A stretch of 35,003 nt of DNA from Pseudonocardia xinjiangensis (GCF_012911925.1 NZ_JAAXKY010000078.1:1-35003), one strand, 5' to 3'; counted from the first letter of the stretch, positions 1-7,955 are shown. Program-made: numbers and translations. The notes: generated by a model not told the origin, from the sequence alone.

Positions 1-13
1 GGCCGGGGGCGGC

Positions 14-673
14 TCAGAAGAGGCGCAGGTCCTTGCTCTCGGTGCCGCGCAACGCGTCGTAGTCGACGGCGACGCACCGGATACCGCGGTCCTCGGCGAG
101 CGTGCGCGCCTGCGGCTTGATCTGCTGAGCGGCGAACACCCCCGCCACCGGCGCGAGCAGGGGGTCGCGGTTCATGAGCTCCAGGTACCGGGTGAGCTGC
201 TCGACGCCGTCGATCTCGCCGCGGCGCTTGATCTCCACCGCGACGCTGCGCCCGTCGGCGTCCCGGCAGAGCAGGTCGACCGGGCCGATCGCGGTCATGT
301 ACTCGCGCCGCACGAGCGTGTAACCCTCGCCCAGCACGCCGGGGTGCGCGGCCAGCAGCTCCTGCAGGTGCGCCTCCACACCGTCCTTCACCAGGCCCGG
401 GTCGACGCCCAGCTCGTGCTTCGAGTCGTGCAGCACCTCGTCGATGGTGATCACGAGGGACTCGTCGACCTTGTTGCGCACCGTCCACACGCCGGGCTGC
501 TCCTCCAGCCAGCACGGCGGGCTCATCCAGTTGAGCGGCTTGTAGGCGCGGTCGTCGGCGTGGATGCTCACCGATCCGTCGGCCTTGACCAGGAGCAGGC
601 GCGGGGCCATCGGAAGATGTGCGGTGAGCCTGCCGACGTAGTCCACCTGGCAGCGGGCGATGACGAGACGCAC
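14..673 (-). CDS. nucS: Endonuclease NucS (EndoMS), mismatch repair
   Basis: About 219 aa, the usual length for actinobacterial NucS. The family cuts both strands at mismatched bases and provides mismatch repair in lineages lacking MutS/MutL. The N-terminal DNA-binding and dimerisation half contains KPLNWMSPPCW. The C-terminal RecB-like nuclease half contains GPVDLLCRD, then VAVEIKRRGEIDGVEQL (the D-x(n)-E-x-K core) and QLTRYLELM. The protein ends in DLRLF, matching the known C-terminal beta-clamp-binding motif. The open frame runs further upstream, but the family begins with a residue run like RLVIARC, so I place the start at the GTG ending at 673. It lies downstream of murQ on the same strand, separated by about 110 bp with two hairpins, so it is probably transcribed separately. 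Identification is firm; the exact start is slightly less so. Confidence 0.95.
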   Translation of the reverse strand: MRLVIARCQVDYVGRLTAHLPMAPRLLLVKADGSVSIHADDRAYKPLNWMSPPCWLEEQPGVWTVRNKVDESLVITIDEVLHDSKHELGVDPGLVKDGVEAHLQELLAAHPGVLGEGYTLVRREYMTAIGPVDLLCRDADGRSVAVEIKRRGEIDGVEQLTRYLELMNRDPLLAPVAGVFAAQQIKPQARTLAEDRGIRCVAVDYDALRGTESKDLRLF

Positions 674-689
674 CAGGGCGACCCTAGTG

Positions 690-705
690 CCCCCGAAATC
701 GGGGG
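690..705. promoter_or_regulatory. Palindrome just upstream of nucS
   Basis: CCCCCG and CGGGGG arms flank a 4-nt AAAT loop, 17-32 bp upstream of the nucS GTG. It could be an operator or a structured leader of nucS. It lacks a T-tract, so a terminator role is less likely. No regulator can be assigned. Confidence 0.4.
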
Positions 706-726
706 ACCGCGGCCGGGCCGTGCGCC

Positions 727-761
727 GGTCCTCGCAGAGCCCCCCGGCCTCTGCGAGGACC
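727..761 (-). terminator. Hairpin after murQ, probable terminator
   Basis: A perfect 13-bp inverted repeat (GGTCCTCGCAGAG and CTCTGCGAGGACC) with a 9-nt loop lies 24 bp past the murQ stop and before nucS. Its arms are the same 12-mer that closes the larger repeats near 8.1 and 9.1 kb, so it belongs to a dispersed hairpin family. There is no U-tract, which is normal for actinobacterial terminators. Confidence 0.6.
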
Positions 762-784
762 ACGCGCCGGTGCCACGCCGGCCG

Positions 785-1681
785 TCAGGACATCCCGACG
801 GCCTCGCGCACCCGTCCTCCCGTCTCGGCGAGACGGTCGAGCGCCGCCACGCGCGAACAGCAGGCCAGCAGCATCACGACCGCGACCTTCGGCTGGCCGC
901 CCGCGGCCTCCAGCGTGGCCGCTGCGGTGGCGGCGTCGGTGCCCGCTGCGGTGGCCACGATCCGGCGGGCCCGGTCGACGAGCTTGGCGTTGGTCGGCCG
1001 GACGTCGACCATGAGGTTCCCGAACACCTTGCCGTCGCGCACCATCGCGGCGGTCGAGAGCATGTTGCAGACGAGCTTCTGCGCCGTGCCCGCCTTGAGG
1101 CGGGTGGACCCGGTGAGCACCTCGGGGCCGGTGTCGAGCTCGATCGCGACGTCGGCGTGGGTGCTGACCACGGCACCGGCGTTGCAGGCCACCGCCACCG
1201 TGGCCGCGCCGACCGAACGCGCGTGGTCGAGACCGCCGAGCACATAGGGGGTGCGCCCGCTCGCCGTCAGGCCGACCACGACGTCGTCGGGCCCGAGCCC
1301 GATGCCACGCAGGTCCTCGGCGGCGAGCACGGGATCGTCCTCGGCACCCTCGACGGCCTCCGTGAACGCCCGGCGCCCGCCGGCGATCAGCCCGACCACC
1401 TCGGCGGGGTCGGTGTCGAACGTCGGCGGGCACTCGACGGCGTCGAGCAGGCCGAGCCGGCCACTGGTGCCCGCGCCCAGATAGACCAGCCGGCCGCCCC
1501 GCCTCCGCGCCGCGACGATCAGGTCGACGGCCTCGGCCACCTGCGGCAGTGCCGCGGCGACGGCCTCGGGGGCGCGCCGGTCCTCGGCGTTCATCAGCGC
1601 GAGCAGGTCGGCAACGGGCATCCGGTCGAGGTCCGTGGTGGCCGGGTTCGGGGCCTCGGTGGTGAGCGACGTCAGGTCCAT
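785..1681 (-). CDS. murQ: N-acetylmuramic acid 6-phosphate etherase MurQ
   Basis: 298 aa, a single SIS-fold enzyme of normal length. MurQ cleaves the D-lactyl ether of MurNAc-6-phosphate to give GlcNAc-6-phosphate and D-lactate in cytoplasmic cell-wall recycling. The signature AGTSGRLGLLDAVECPPTF is present, and the two catalytic glutamates fall at E83 and E114 (in EGAEDD), the same numbers as in E. coli MurQ. The sugar-phosphate loop GLTASGRTPYVLGGL and the helical C-terminus with LACCSRVAALDRLAE are also visible. The ATG lies inside the 3' end of the upstream regulator gene (10-bp overlap), so translation is probably coupled. It is the last gene of the operon MHS transporter, anmK, murR-like, murQ. 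Confidence 0.96.
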   Translation of the reverse strand: MDLTSLTTEAPNPATTDLDRMPVADLLALMNAEDRRAPEAVAAALPQVAEAVDLIVAARRRGGRLVYLGAGTSGRLGLLDAVECPPTFDTDPAEVVGLIAGGRRAFTEAVEGAEDDPVLAAEDLRGIGLGPDDVVVGLTASGRTPYVLGGLDHARSVGAATVAVACNAGAVVSTHADVAIELDTGPEVLTGSTRLKAGTAQKLVCNMLSTAAMVRDGKVFGNLMVDVRPTNAKLVDRARRIVATAAGTDAATAAATLEAAGGQPKVAVVMLLACCSRVAALDRLAETGGRVREAVGMS

Positions 1682-2601
1682 GGTTGTCCATCCACATCGG
1701 ATCGATCGGGGCCGGCTCCGGCACCGTCACGTGGTTCGGCGCGCTCCCGCGGCGGACGGCCCACGCCACCCGAGACCGCCCGGTGCGTGCGTTCCAGCGC
1801 GGCGAGTGCCCCCGGCGTGCGGTAGGCGACGCCGACGAACACGGTGTCGACCACCAGCAGCTGGCTCGTGCGGCTGCCCATCGCCGCGGAGCGGAACCCG
1901 AACTCCCGGCCCGCCGTGAGCAGCGTGTGGTCCGCGGCCCTGGCCAGCGCGGAGCGGGAAGCCCCGGTGACCGCCACCGTGACCGCGCCCGCCGACCGCG
2001 CGGCCTGCAGGGGCCGCACGACCCCTGCCGTCTCCCCGGAGTGCGAGATGCCGATCGCGACATCGCCCCGGCGGAGCAGGGCCGCGCTCACCATGGCGGC
2101 GTCGTGCTCGGGACGGGCCAGGCACAGCACGCCGATCCGGCCGAGCTTGACCGCGAGGTCCTGGGCCACCAGCCCGGAGGCCCCGATCCCGTAGACGTCG
2201 ATCCGCCTGCTGCCGGCCATCGCCGCCACCACCGCCTCCAGTGCGTCGCCGTCGACGAGCTCGGCGGTGCCTGCGAGCTGCTCGCTCTCGAACGACGCGA
2301 GCTTGCGCAGCACCGTGGGCATCGGGTCGTCGTCGGCGACACCCGAGTCCAGCGGCAGCCCGGCGCCGTGGCGGCTGTCCAGCGCGGCCAGCGCCAGCCG
2401 CAGCGCGGGGTAGCCCGGGTAACCGAGCCGCCGCGCGATCCGGGCGACCGTCGCCGTGCTCGTCGCGGTCTCCCGGGCCAGCTCGGTGATCGTGAGCTGG
2501 GCAGCGGCCCCCGGGTCGGCGCCCAGGCGGGTGGCCACCTTCGTCTCGGCTGGTGAGAGCTCCGGGAGCACGGCCCGGATCCGAGCGGCGAGGTCGGTCA
2601 T
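1672..2601 (-). CDS. MurR/RpiR-family transcriptional regulator
   Basis: 309 aa. Residues about 1-75 form the RpiR-type helix-turn-helix (TITELARETATSTATVARIARRLGYPGY). Residues about 125-255 form a SIS sugar-phosphate-binding domain (DVYGIGASGLVAQDLAVKLGRIG, then GDVAIGISHSGETAGVVRPL). The last 45 residues are a Pro/Arg/Gly-rich tail and look disordered. Regulators of this family sense phosphosugars. E. coli MurR responds to MurNAc-6-phosphate, the substrate of the next gene. The start shares ATGA with the anmK stop, and the 3' end overlaps murQ by 10 bp. The likely operator is the palindrome at 5147-5161 upstream of the first gene. Function is inferred from family and operon position; no biochemical specificity can be read from the sequence. 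Confidence 0.9.
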   Translation of the reverse strand: MTDLAARIRAVLPELSPAETKVATRLGADPGAAAQLTITELARETATSTATVARIARRLGYPGYPALRLALAALDSRHGAGLPLDSGVADDDPMPTVLRKLASFESEQLAGTAELVDGDALEAVVAAMAGSRRIDVYGIGASGLVAQDLAVKLGRIGVLCLARPEHDAAMVSAALLRRGDVAIGISHSGETAGVVRPLQAARSAGAVTVAVTGASRSALARAADHTLLTAGREFGFRSAAMGSRTSQLLVVDTVFVGVAYRTPGALAALERTHRAVSGGVGRPPRERAEPRDGAGAGPDRSDVDGQPWT

Positions 2602-3767
2602 GACACGAGCTCCAGCACCCGGGGCAGCTGCTCAGGGCGCTGCCGCCAGGGGAGACCGGCCCGCCCGGGGAGCACCGCCCCGAGCACGCTCGGGTGCCGC
2701 GCCCCGGTGCAGCTCGCCACGGTGGCCGGGACGTCGTGCACGGTGCAGAAGCCCAGCAACGCGAACGCGTAGGCCTCCTTCCACAGCGCGGGGAGGCCCA
2801 GGTCGTCCGACGTGCGCACCGGAACCCCGGGCAGCTCCCCGGCGAGCATGCGCATGAGCGTGGGGTTGCGGGTGCCGCCGCCCGCGGCGATCACCTCGGT
2901 GCCCCCGACGCCGCGGACGGCGTCCCCGACCGTGCGTGCGGTCAGCGCGGTGAGGGTGGCCGCCAGGTCGTCGTCGGCGACAGGCGGGCGCCCCGCCAGA
3001 GCGGCGTGCAGGTACCCGCGGTGGAAGAGCTCCTTGCCGGTGGTCTTCGGCGCCCGGCGCGCGTAGTACGGCTCGTCGAGCAGCCGTCCGAGCAGGGCGG
3101 CGTCCACCCGGCCGCGCGCGGCCATGGCCCCGTCGACGTCGCAGGTCAGTCGGCCGCCGGTGCGGTCGGACACCGCCAGGTCGAGCAGCGCGTTGGCCGG
3201 ACCGGTGTCGAACGCGATCGGGTCCGCGCCGGGCGGGGCGACCGTCACGTTGGCGATGCCACCGAGGTTGAGCGCCACCGGCGCACCGGGGCGTCCGCGC
3301 AGCCACAGCACGTCGACCATGCTCACCAGCGGGGCGCCCTGGCCGCCCGCGGCGACGTCGCGGCTGCGCAGGTCGGCCACCACCGCGCAGCCGGTGCGCT
3401 CGGCGATCCAGGCGGGCTGACCGATCTGCAGCGTGCCGCGGACGGTGCTCCCGTCGACCCAATGGAAGACGGTCTGACCGTGCGCGACGACGAGGTCCGC
3501 TCGCCCGGCGCACAGCTGCGCGTTCGCGTCGGCGGCGGCCTCGGCGAAGGCCTGCCCGATACCGGCGTCCAGCCGGCAGACCTCCTCGATCGTGGTGGCG
3601 GCCGGGGGCAGTGCCGCGGCGATCCGGGCGCGCAGCTCGTCCGGGTAGGGCGTGCTGACCCCGCCGAGCAGGCGCAGCACGATCCGGTCGCCGTCGAACC
3701 GGAGGTCGGCCGCCGCCGCGTCGATCCCGTCGAAGGACGTCCCGGACATCATCCCGATCACCCGCAC
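2598..3767 (-). CDS. anmK: Anhydro-N-acetylmuramic acid kinase AnmK
   Basis: 389 aa. AnmK hydrolyses the 1,6-anhydro ring and phosphorylates anhMurNAc to MurNAc-6-phosphate, which MurQ then uses. The N-terminus has the family signature GMMSGTSFDGID (ATP-binding ASKHA fold). NLGGIANVT and the FDTGPANALLD segment carry the conserved catalytic aspartate region, and AAGGGTRNPTLM is the C-terminal nucleotide-binding loop. The ATG is 4 nt downstream of the transporter stop, and the stop overlaps the regulator start by 4 bp, so the four genes form one compact transcription unit. Neither a MurNAc phosphotransferase nor nagZ lies in the window, so anhMurNAc is the likely entry substrate. Confidence 0.96.
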   Translation of the reverse strand: MRVIGMMSGTSFDGIDAAAADLRFDGDRIVLRLLGGVSTPYPDELRARIAAALPPAATTIEEVCRLDAGIGQAFAEAAADANAQLCAGRADLVVAHGQTVFHWVDGSTVRGTLQIGQPAWIAERTGCAVVADLRSRDVAAGGQGAPLVSMVDVLWLRGRPGAPVALNLGGIANVTVAPPGADPIAFDTGPANALLDLAVSDRTGGRLTCDVDGAMAARGRVDAALLGRLLDEPYYARRAPKTTGKELFHRGYLHAALAGRPPVADDDLAATLTALTARTVGDAVRGVGGTEVIAAGGGTRNPTLMRMLAGELPGVPVRTSDDLGLPALWKEAYAFALLGFCTVHDVPATVASCTGARHPSVLGAVLPGRAGLPWRQRPEQLPRVLELVS

Positions 3768-3771
3768 GCCC

Positions 3772-5100
3772 TCACTCCCCCAACGGCCTGCGATGGCCGT
3801 CGCGGCGCAGCGTGGCCAGTGCGGCGGCGCTGACCACGCAGGTGGCCATCACGTAGTAGGCCGGAATGTCCACATCGGACGTCTGGGCGATCAGCGCCGT
3901 GATGATCAGGCCCGCGGAGCCGGAGAAGACCGCGTTCGACAACGAGTAGGCCAGGCCGAGCCCCGTGTAGCGGACGCCGGTCGGGAACATCTCCGACAGC
4001 ATCGCCGGTCCCGGTCCGGCGATGAGGCCGACGACCGCGCCCGCCACCAGCACGGCGAGGCCCTGCAGGAACGTGCCGCTGCCGCGGTCCTGCAGGATGT
4101 TCAGCAACGGCAGGGCCAGCACGACGATCAGCACGGTGCCGGTGAGCATCACCGAACGCCTGCCGATCCGGTCGCTGAGCACACCCGCGGGCAGGATCGT
4201 CAGCGCGAAACCGGCGTTCGCCAGCACCGTGGCCACCAGCGCCTGCTGGAACGACGCGCCCAGCGACGACTGCAGGTAGGCGGGCATCACGACGAGGAAC
4301 GTGTAGCCCGCGGCCGACCAGCCCATCAGGCGCGCCGCCCCCACCGCGATGGCTCGCGCGGTCGCGGCGGCACCGGGCACCGCGACGGGCTCGCCGCCCA
4401 CCGCTGCGTGCGGGGCCGCGGCCGCCCGGCGGAACGACGGCGTCTCCTCCAGCCGCAGCCGCAGCCAGAGCGCCACCAGGCCCAGCGGCAGCGCGAGCAG
4501 GAACGGCACCCGCCATCCCCACAGCGCGAGCTGGTCGGCGGTGAGCACCGCGCCCAGGATCGCCGCGAGCCCGGCACCGGCGAGCAGCCCGAGCGCCACG
4601 GTGAAGGACTGCCACGAGCCGTAGAGCCCGCGCTTCCCGGCGGGCGCGAACTCCGTCATCACCGAGACCGCCCCGCCGAACTCACCCCCGGCGGAGAGGC
4701 CCTGCAGCACCCGGACGAGCGTGAGCAGCCACGGCGCCGCGGCACCGACGGTGGCGTAGGTGGGCAGCACGCCGATCAGGAAGGTCGCCCCGGTCATCAG
4801 CAGCAGGACGAGCACGAGGGTGGGCTTGCGGCCGATCCGGTCGCCGACCCGACCGAACAGCGCGGCCCCGACCGGCCGGAAGAAGAAGGCCAGCGCGAAC
4901 GACGCGTAGGTCTTGATCAGGCTCTCCAGCCCGCCCGCTCCGTCGGGGCTGAAGAAGTTGGCGGCGATGATCGTGGCGAAGAAGCCGTAGACGCCGAACT
5001 CGTACCACTCGATGAAGTTGCCGACCGTGCCCGCGACGACCGCGCGCCGGGAACTGCCGGTGCCGGTCTCGCCGGTGCCGGCTCCGCGCGTGGTGGTCAT
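3772..5100 (-). CDS. MHS-family MFS transporter, candidate anhMurNAc importer
   Basis: 442 aa with about 12 membrane helices. Hallmarks of the metabolite:H+ symporter family are GNFIEWYEFGVYGFFATII at helix 1, FFFRPVGAALFGRVGDRIGRKP at the helix 2-3 loop, and RVLQGLSAGGEFGGA in helix 4. Characterised family members carry organic acids, betaines or shikimate. This gene leads an anmK-murR-murQ operon, so I infer that it brings in anhMurNAc, MurNAc or a small muropeptide product. That would be a function like AmpG from a different MFS branch. I chose the ATG at 5100 because GGAGG sits about 5 nt upstream; an in-frame start 33 bp further up would read through that site. Confidence 0.85.
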   Translation of the reverse strand: MTTTRGAGTGETGTGSSRRAVVAGTVGNFIEWYEFGVYGFFATIIAANFFSPDGAGGLESLIKTYASFALAFFFRPVGAALFGRVGDRIGRKPTLVLVLLLMTGATFLIGVLPTYATVGAAAPWLLTLVRVLQGLSAGGEFGGAVSVMTEFAPAGKRGLYGSWQSFTVALGLLAGAGLAAILGAVLTADQLALWGWRVPFLLALPLGLVALWLRLRLEETPSFRRAAAAPHAAVGGEPVAVPGAAATARAIAVGAARLMGWSAAGYTFLVVMPAYLQSSLGASFQQALVATVLANAGFALTILPAGVLSDRIGRRSVMLTGTVLIVVLALPLLNILQDRGSGTFLQGLAVLVAGAVVGLIAGPGPAMLSEMFPTGVRYTGLGLAYSLSNAVFSGSAGLIITALIAQTSDVDIPAYYVMATCVVSAAALATLRRDGHRRPLGE

Positions 5101-5146
5101 CCCGCCTCCCTCGATGGCAATAATGCTCACCACCGGAAGGCGGGAA

Positions 5147-5161
5147 TGTCAACGATTGACA
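5147..5161. promoter_or_regulatory. Candidate MurR operator, overlapping a -35-like hexamer
   Basis: TGTCAACGATTGACA is a perfect inverted repeat (6-bp arms, 3-nt centre) 47-61 bp upstream of the transporter ATG. Read on the minus strand, its second arm is a consensus TTGACA, so a bound repressor would cover the -35 region. The layout TGTCA-N5-TGACA resembles the TGTAA-N5-TTACA operator of HexR, a related RpiR-family regulator. No good -10 at standard spacing is obvious. Confidence 0.6.
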
Positions 5162-5167
5162 CGCGGC

Positions 5168-6139
5168 TCACATCGGCGCGTTGCGGGCCGCGAGCGCGGC
5201 ACCCGCAGCGGCCAGCGCGACCCGCAGCTCGGGCGGCTCCAGCGCCTCCACCTCACCGCCGAGCCCCGTGAGCTGGCCCGCCGCGACCGGGACGCTCTCC
5301 ACGTCGAGCTCCACCTCGCGCCAGCCCTCGGCGTCCGGCGGCCCGGCGTGCGCCACGGCCCGCACCGCCGCGTCGGAGTCGGCGACGTGCGACAACCACT
5401 TCAGCCCCCGCGGCCCGAGCCGCAACCGCACCGTCTCCCGCAGCATCTGGCTCTCGAACCGGCCGGCCGCCCCCGCCCACCACTCCGCGAGGTCGAACCC
5501 GTCCGGCCGCGTGAAACCCTCGCCCGTCGGCTCCGCCGCGGCGATCCGGTCGACCCGGTAGGTGAGCACGTTCTCCCCGCTCCGCGAGGCCAGGTACCAC
5601 GTCCCCGCCTTGAGCACGAGCCCGAGCGGTTCGACCGTCCGCTCCACGACGTCGGAGCGCCGCCGGTAGGAGATGCGCAGACGCCGCTGCTCCCACACCG
5701 CCTCGGCGACCGCGGCGAGCTGCGTCACCTGCTGCGGGGTGTGGAACCAGCCGGGCGCGTCGAGGTGGAAGCGCTCCGCGACGGTCCGGGCGTGCTCCCG
5801 CAGCTCCGCCGGCAGGGTGGCGAGCAGCTTGGCCTGCGCCCCGGCCAGCGCAGCGCTCATGCCCAGCTCGGCGAGCACCTGCGGCGCGCCCACCGCGAAG
5901 AGCGCCGCCGCCTCCTGCGCCGTCAGCCCGTCCAGCCGGGTGCGCCAGCCCTCGACGAGCCGGATGCCGCCGCCGCGTCCGGGCTCGGTGAACAGCGGCA
6001 CCCCCGCGGCGGAGAGCGCAGCGACGTCGCGGTAGATCGTCCGCTCGGAGACCTCCAGCTCGCGCGCCAGCTCGGACGCCGTCGCCCCGCGCAGGCGCTG
6101 CAGGGTGAACAGCAGGGTGACCATCCGGGACGCGCGCAC
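5168..6139 (-). CDS. YafY-type HTH/WYL-domain transcriptional regulator
   Basis: 323 aa. Residues 1-60 are a DeoR-like winged helix (RGATASELARELEVSERTIYRDVAALSAAGVPLFTEPGRGGGIRL). The middle holds a WYL domain (LRISYRRRSDVVERTVEPLGLVLKAGTWYLASRSGENVLTYRVDRI), and a WCX-like C-terminal domain follows. WYL proteins are ligand-gated regulators, some sensing nucleotides or single-stranded DNA. The GTG at 6139 gives the common N-terminus MRASR; an ATG 15 bp downstream is an alternative. It is divergent from a NUDIX gene with only 43 bp between the starts, which include a 6-bp-arm palindrome, so it probably controls itself and its neighbour. Confidence 0.9.
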   Translation of the reverse strand: MRASRMVTLLFTLQRLRGATASELARELEVSERTIYRDVAALSAAGVPLFTEPGRGGGIRLVEGWRTRLDGLTAQEAAALFAVGAPQVLAELGMSAALAGAQAKLLATLPAELREHARTVAERFHLDAPGWFHTPQQVTQLAAVAEAVWEQRRLRISYRRRSDVVERTVEPLGLVLKAGTWYLASRSGENVLTYRVDRIAAAEPTGEGFTRPDGFDLAEWWAGAAGRFESQMLRETVRLRLGPRGLKWLSHVADSDAAVRAVAHAGPPDAEGWREVELDVESVPVAAGQLTGLGGEVEALEPPELRVALAAAGAALAARNAPM

Positions 6140-6143
6140 CCCC

Positions 6144-6159
6144 GGATCGTGCCCGATCC
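6144..6159. promoter_or_regulatory. Palindrome between WYL regulator and NUDIX gene
   Basis: GGATCG-TGCC-CGATCC sits in the 43-bp divergent gap. A single bound regulator here would affect both starts, so it is a candidate site for the WYL protein. No promoter hexamers are clear. Confidence 0.4.
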
Positions 6160-6182
6160 CGGCAGACCGGCACGGTGGTCAT

Positions 6183-6713
6183 GTGGAGACGCTCAGTACC
6201 CGCCAGGTCTACGCCAACAACTGGATGTCCGTCCGTGAGGACGCCGTGCGCCGCCCCGACGGCTCGAACGGCATCTACGGCGTGATCGACAAGCCGACCT
6301 TCGCACTGGTGATCCCGCGTGACGGCGACCGGCTGCAGATGGTGGAGCAGTTCCGTTACCCGGTGGGGCGGCGCCGCTGGGAGTTCCCGGCGGGCACGGC
6401 CCCCGGCCGGGCCGAGGTCGACCCCGCCGACCTGGCGGTGCAGGAGCTGCGGGAGGAGACCGGGCTCGTGGCCGGCCGGATGGAGCTGATCGGCCGGCTC
6501 GAGGTGGCGCCCGGGATGTCGAGCCAGACCGGCACCATCTGGCTGGCCACCGAGCTCACCGAGGGACCCACGCAGCGCGAGCACACCGAGCAGGACATGC
6601 GCGCGGCCTGGTTCACCACGACGGAGTTCGAGGCGATGGCCCGCTCCGGCGAGATGACGGACTCCCAGAGCCTCGCCGCCTACCTGCTCCTGCAGCTGCA
6701 CGATCGCCGCTGA
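6183..6713 (+). CDS. NUDIX hydrolase, ADP-ribose pyrophosphatase-like
   Basis: 176 aa from the GTG at 6183. NUDIX enzymes hydrolyse nucleoside diphosphates linked to another group. The overall pattern (TRQVYANNWMSVREDAVRRPDG, MVEQFRYPVGRRRWEFPAGT, then the NUDIX box) is that of the ADP-sugar/ADP-ribose pyrophosphatase branch. In the box the C-terminal half QELREETGL is intact except that the usual Arg is Gln. The spacing from the conserved Gly to this part is one residue longer than the canonical form. Metal-binding glutamates are present. The open frame runs 78 bp further upstream into the neighbouring regulator gene, and I reject that extension. Substrate is not certain. Confidence 0.85.
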   Translation: METLSTRQVYANNWMSVREDAVRRPDGSNGIYGVIDKPTFALVIPRDGDRLQMVEQFRYPVGRRRWEFPAGTAPGRAEVDPADLAVQELREETGLVAGRMELIGRLEVAPGMSSQTGTIWLATELTEGPTQREHTEQDMRAAWFTTTEFEAMARSGEMTDSQSLAAYLLLQLHDRR

Positions 6714-6773
6714 GAGCGGAGACGGGGCAAGATCTGGCCGACACGACCGATTCGACCGGAAAGGGACCGCCGC

Positions 6774-7937
6774 ATGGACCTGCGCGAGACCGACGAGCAA
6801 CGGCTGCTGCGGTCCTCCGTCGCCGCGATGGCGGCGAAGTACGGCCACGGCTACCTCCTGGAGAAGGCGCGGACCGGCGCCAAGACCACCGAGCTGTGGG
6901 CCGATGCCGCCGCGGCCGGCTACCTCGGCGTGGCGGTGCCCGCCGAGTACGGGGGCGGCGGCGCGGGGATGGTCGAGCTCACGATCGTCGCCGAGGAGAT
7001 CGCCGCGGCGGGCTGCCCGTTGCTGCTGATCGTGGTCTCGCCCGCGATCGCCGCCTCGGTGATCGCGAGGTCCGGCACCACCGACCAGAAGGAGCGCTGG
7101 CTCCCCCGTTTCGCCGACGGCTCCGTCCGGATGTCGTTCGCGATCACCGAACCGGACGCGGGATCGAACTCGCACCGGATCACCACCACCGCCCGCCGCG
7201 ACCCCGACGGCGGCGGGTGGCGGCTGAGCGGCACCAAGTACTACATCTCCGGCGTGGACGAGACGGACGCGACGCTCGTGGTCGCCCGCCTCGAGGACGC
7301 GGCCGCCGGCACCCTGCGCCCCGCGATGTTCATCGTGCCCACGGACACGCCGGGGATGACCTACCAGCCGATCGAGATGGCCATCCACAGCCCCGAGAAG
7401 CAGTTCACGATCTACTTCGACGACGCGTTCGTGCCCGACGACGCGCTGGTCGGCGGGGAGGAGGCCGGGCTTGCGGCGCTGTTCGCCGGCCTCAACCCGG
7501 AGCGGATCACCGTGGCGGCCTACGTCAACGGCCTCGCCCGCTACGCCCTGCGCAAGGGCGCCGCCTACGCCAGGGACCGCACCGTGTGGCAGGCGCCGAT
7601 CGGCAGCCACCAGGCGATCGCCCACCCCCTCGCCAAGGCCCACGTCGAGGTCGAACTCGCCCGCCTCGCCACCACCCGCGCCGCCTGGCTCTACGACGAG
7701 GGCGACCAGACGGCCGCGGGGGAGGCGGCGAACATGGCCAAGTACGCCGCCGCCGAGGCCGCCATCAACGCCGTCGACGCCGCGGTGCAGGCGCACGGCG
7801 GCAACGGGATGTCGGTGGAGTACGGGGTGGGCACGCTGATCGGCGCCGTCCGCGCCACCCGGATCGCCCCGGTGAGCCGCGAGATGATCCTGAACTACAT
7901 CGCCCAGCACTCACTCGGCCTCCCCCGCTCGTACTAG
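6774..7937 (+). CDS. Acyl-CoA dehydrogenase family protein
   Basis: 387 aa, standard length. Alpha-beta-oxidation of acyl-CoA esters with FAD is expected from the family. The N-terminal helical domain ends near LGVAVPAEYGGGG. FAITEPDAGSNSHRI is the flavin and substrate signature, YYISGVDETDATLVVARL belongs to the middle beta domain, and QAHGGNGMSVEYGV is in the C-terminal helical domain. The usual C-terminal YEGT with the catalytic base is replaced by RIAPVSREMILNYIAQ, where the Glu of REM is the candidate base. AAAGGGA lies 8-9 nt before the ATG. It stands alone, followed by the repeat-rich gap, so its substrate cannot be deduced. Confidence 0.93.
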   Translation: MDLRETDEQRLLRSSVAAMAAKYGHGYLLEKARTGAKTTELWADAAAAGYLGVAVPAEYGGGGAGMVELTIVAEEIAAAGCPLLLIVVSPAIAASVIARSGTTDQKERWLPRFADGSVRMSFAITEPDAGSNSHRITTTARRDPDGGGWRLSGTKYYISGVDETDATLVVARLEDAAAGTLRPAMFIVPTDTPGMTYQPIEMAIHSPEKQFTIYFDDAFVPDDALVGGEEAGLAALFAGLNPERITVAAYVNGLARYALRKGAAYARDRTVWQAPIGSHQAIAHPLAKAHVEVELARLATTRAAWLYDEGDQTAAGEAANMAKYAAAEAAINAVDAAVQAHGGNGMSVEYGVGTLIGAVRATRIAPVSREMILNYIAQHSLGLPRSY

Positions 7938-7955
7938 ACGCGGCCCGGCGCACCC

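Noticed and set aside
5253..7910. 885-codon open frame on the minus strand across the WYL regulator, NUDIX and acyl-CoA dehydrogenase genes
   Set aside because: It crosses three recognisable genes in other frames and has no family motifs; an antisense shadow.
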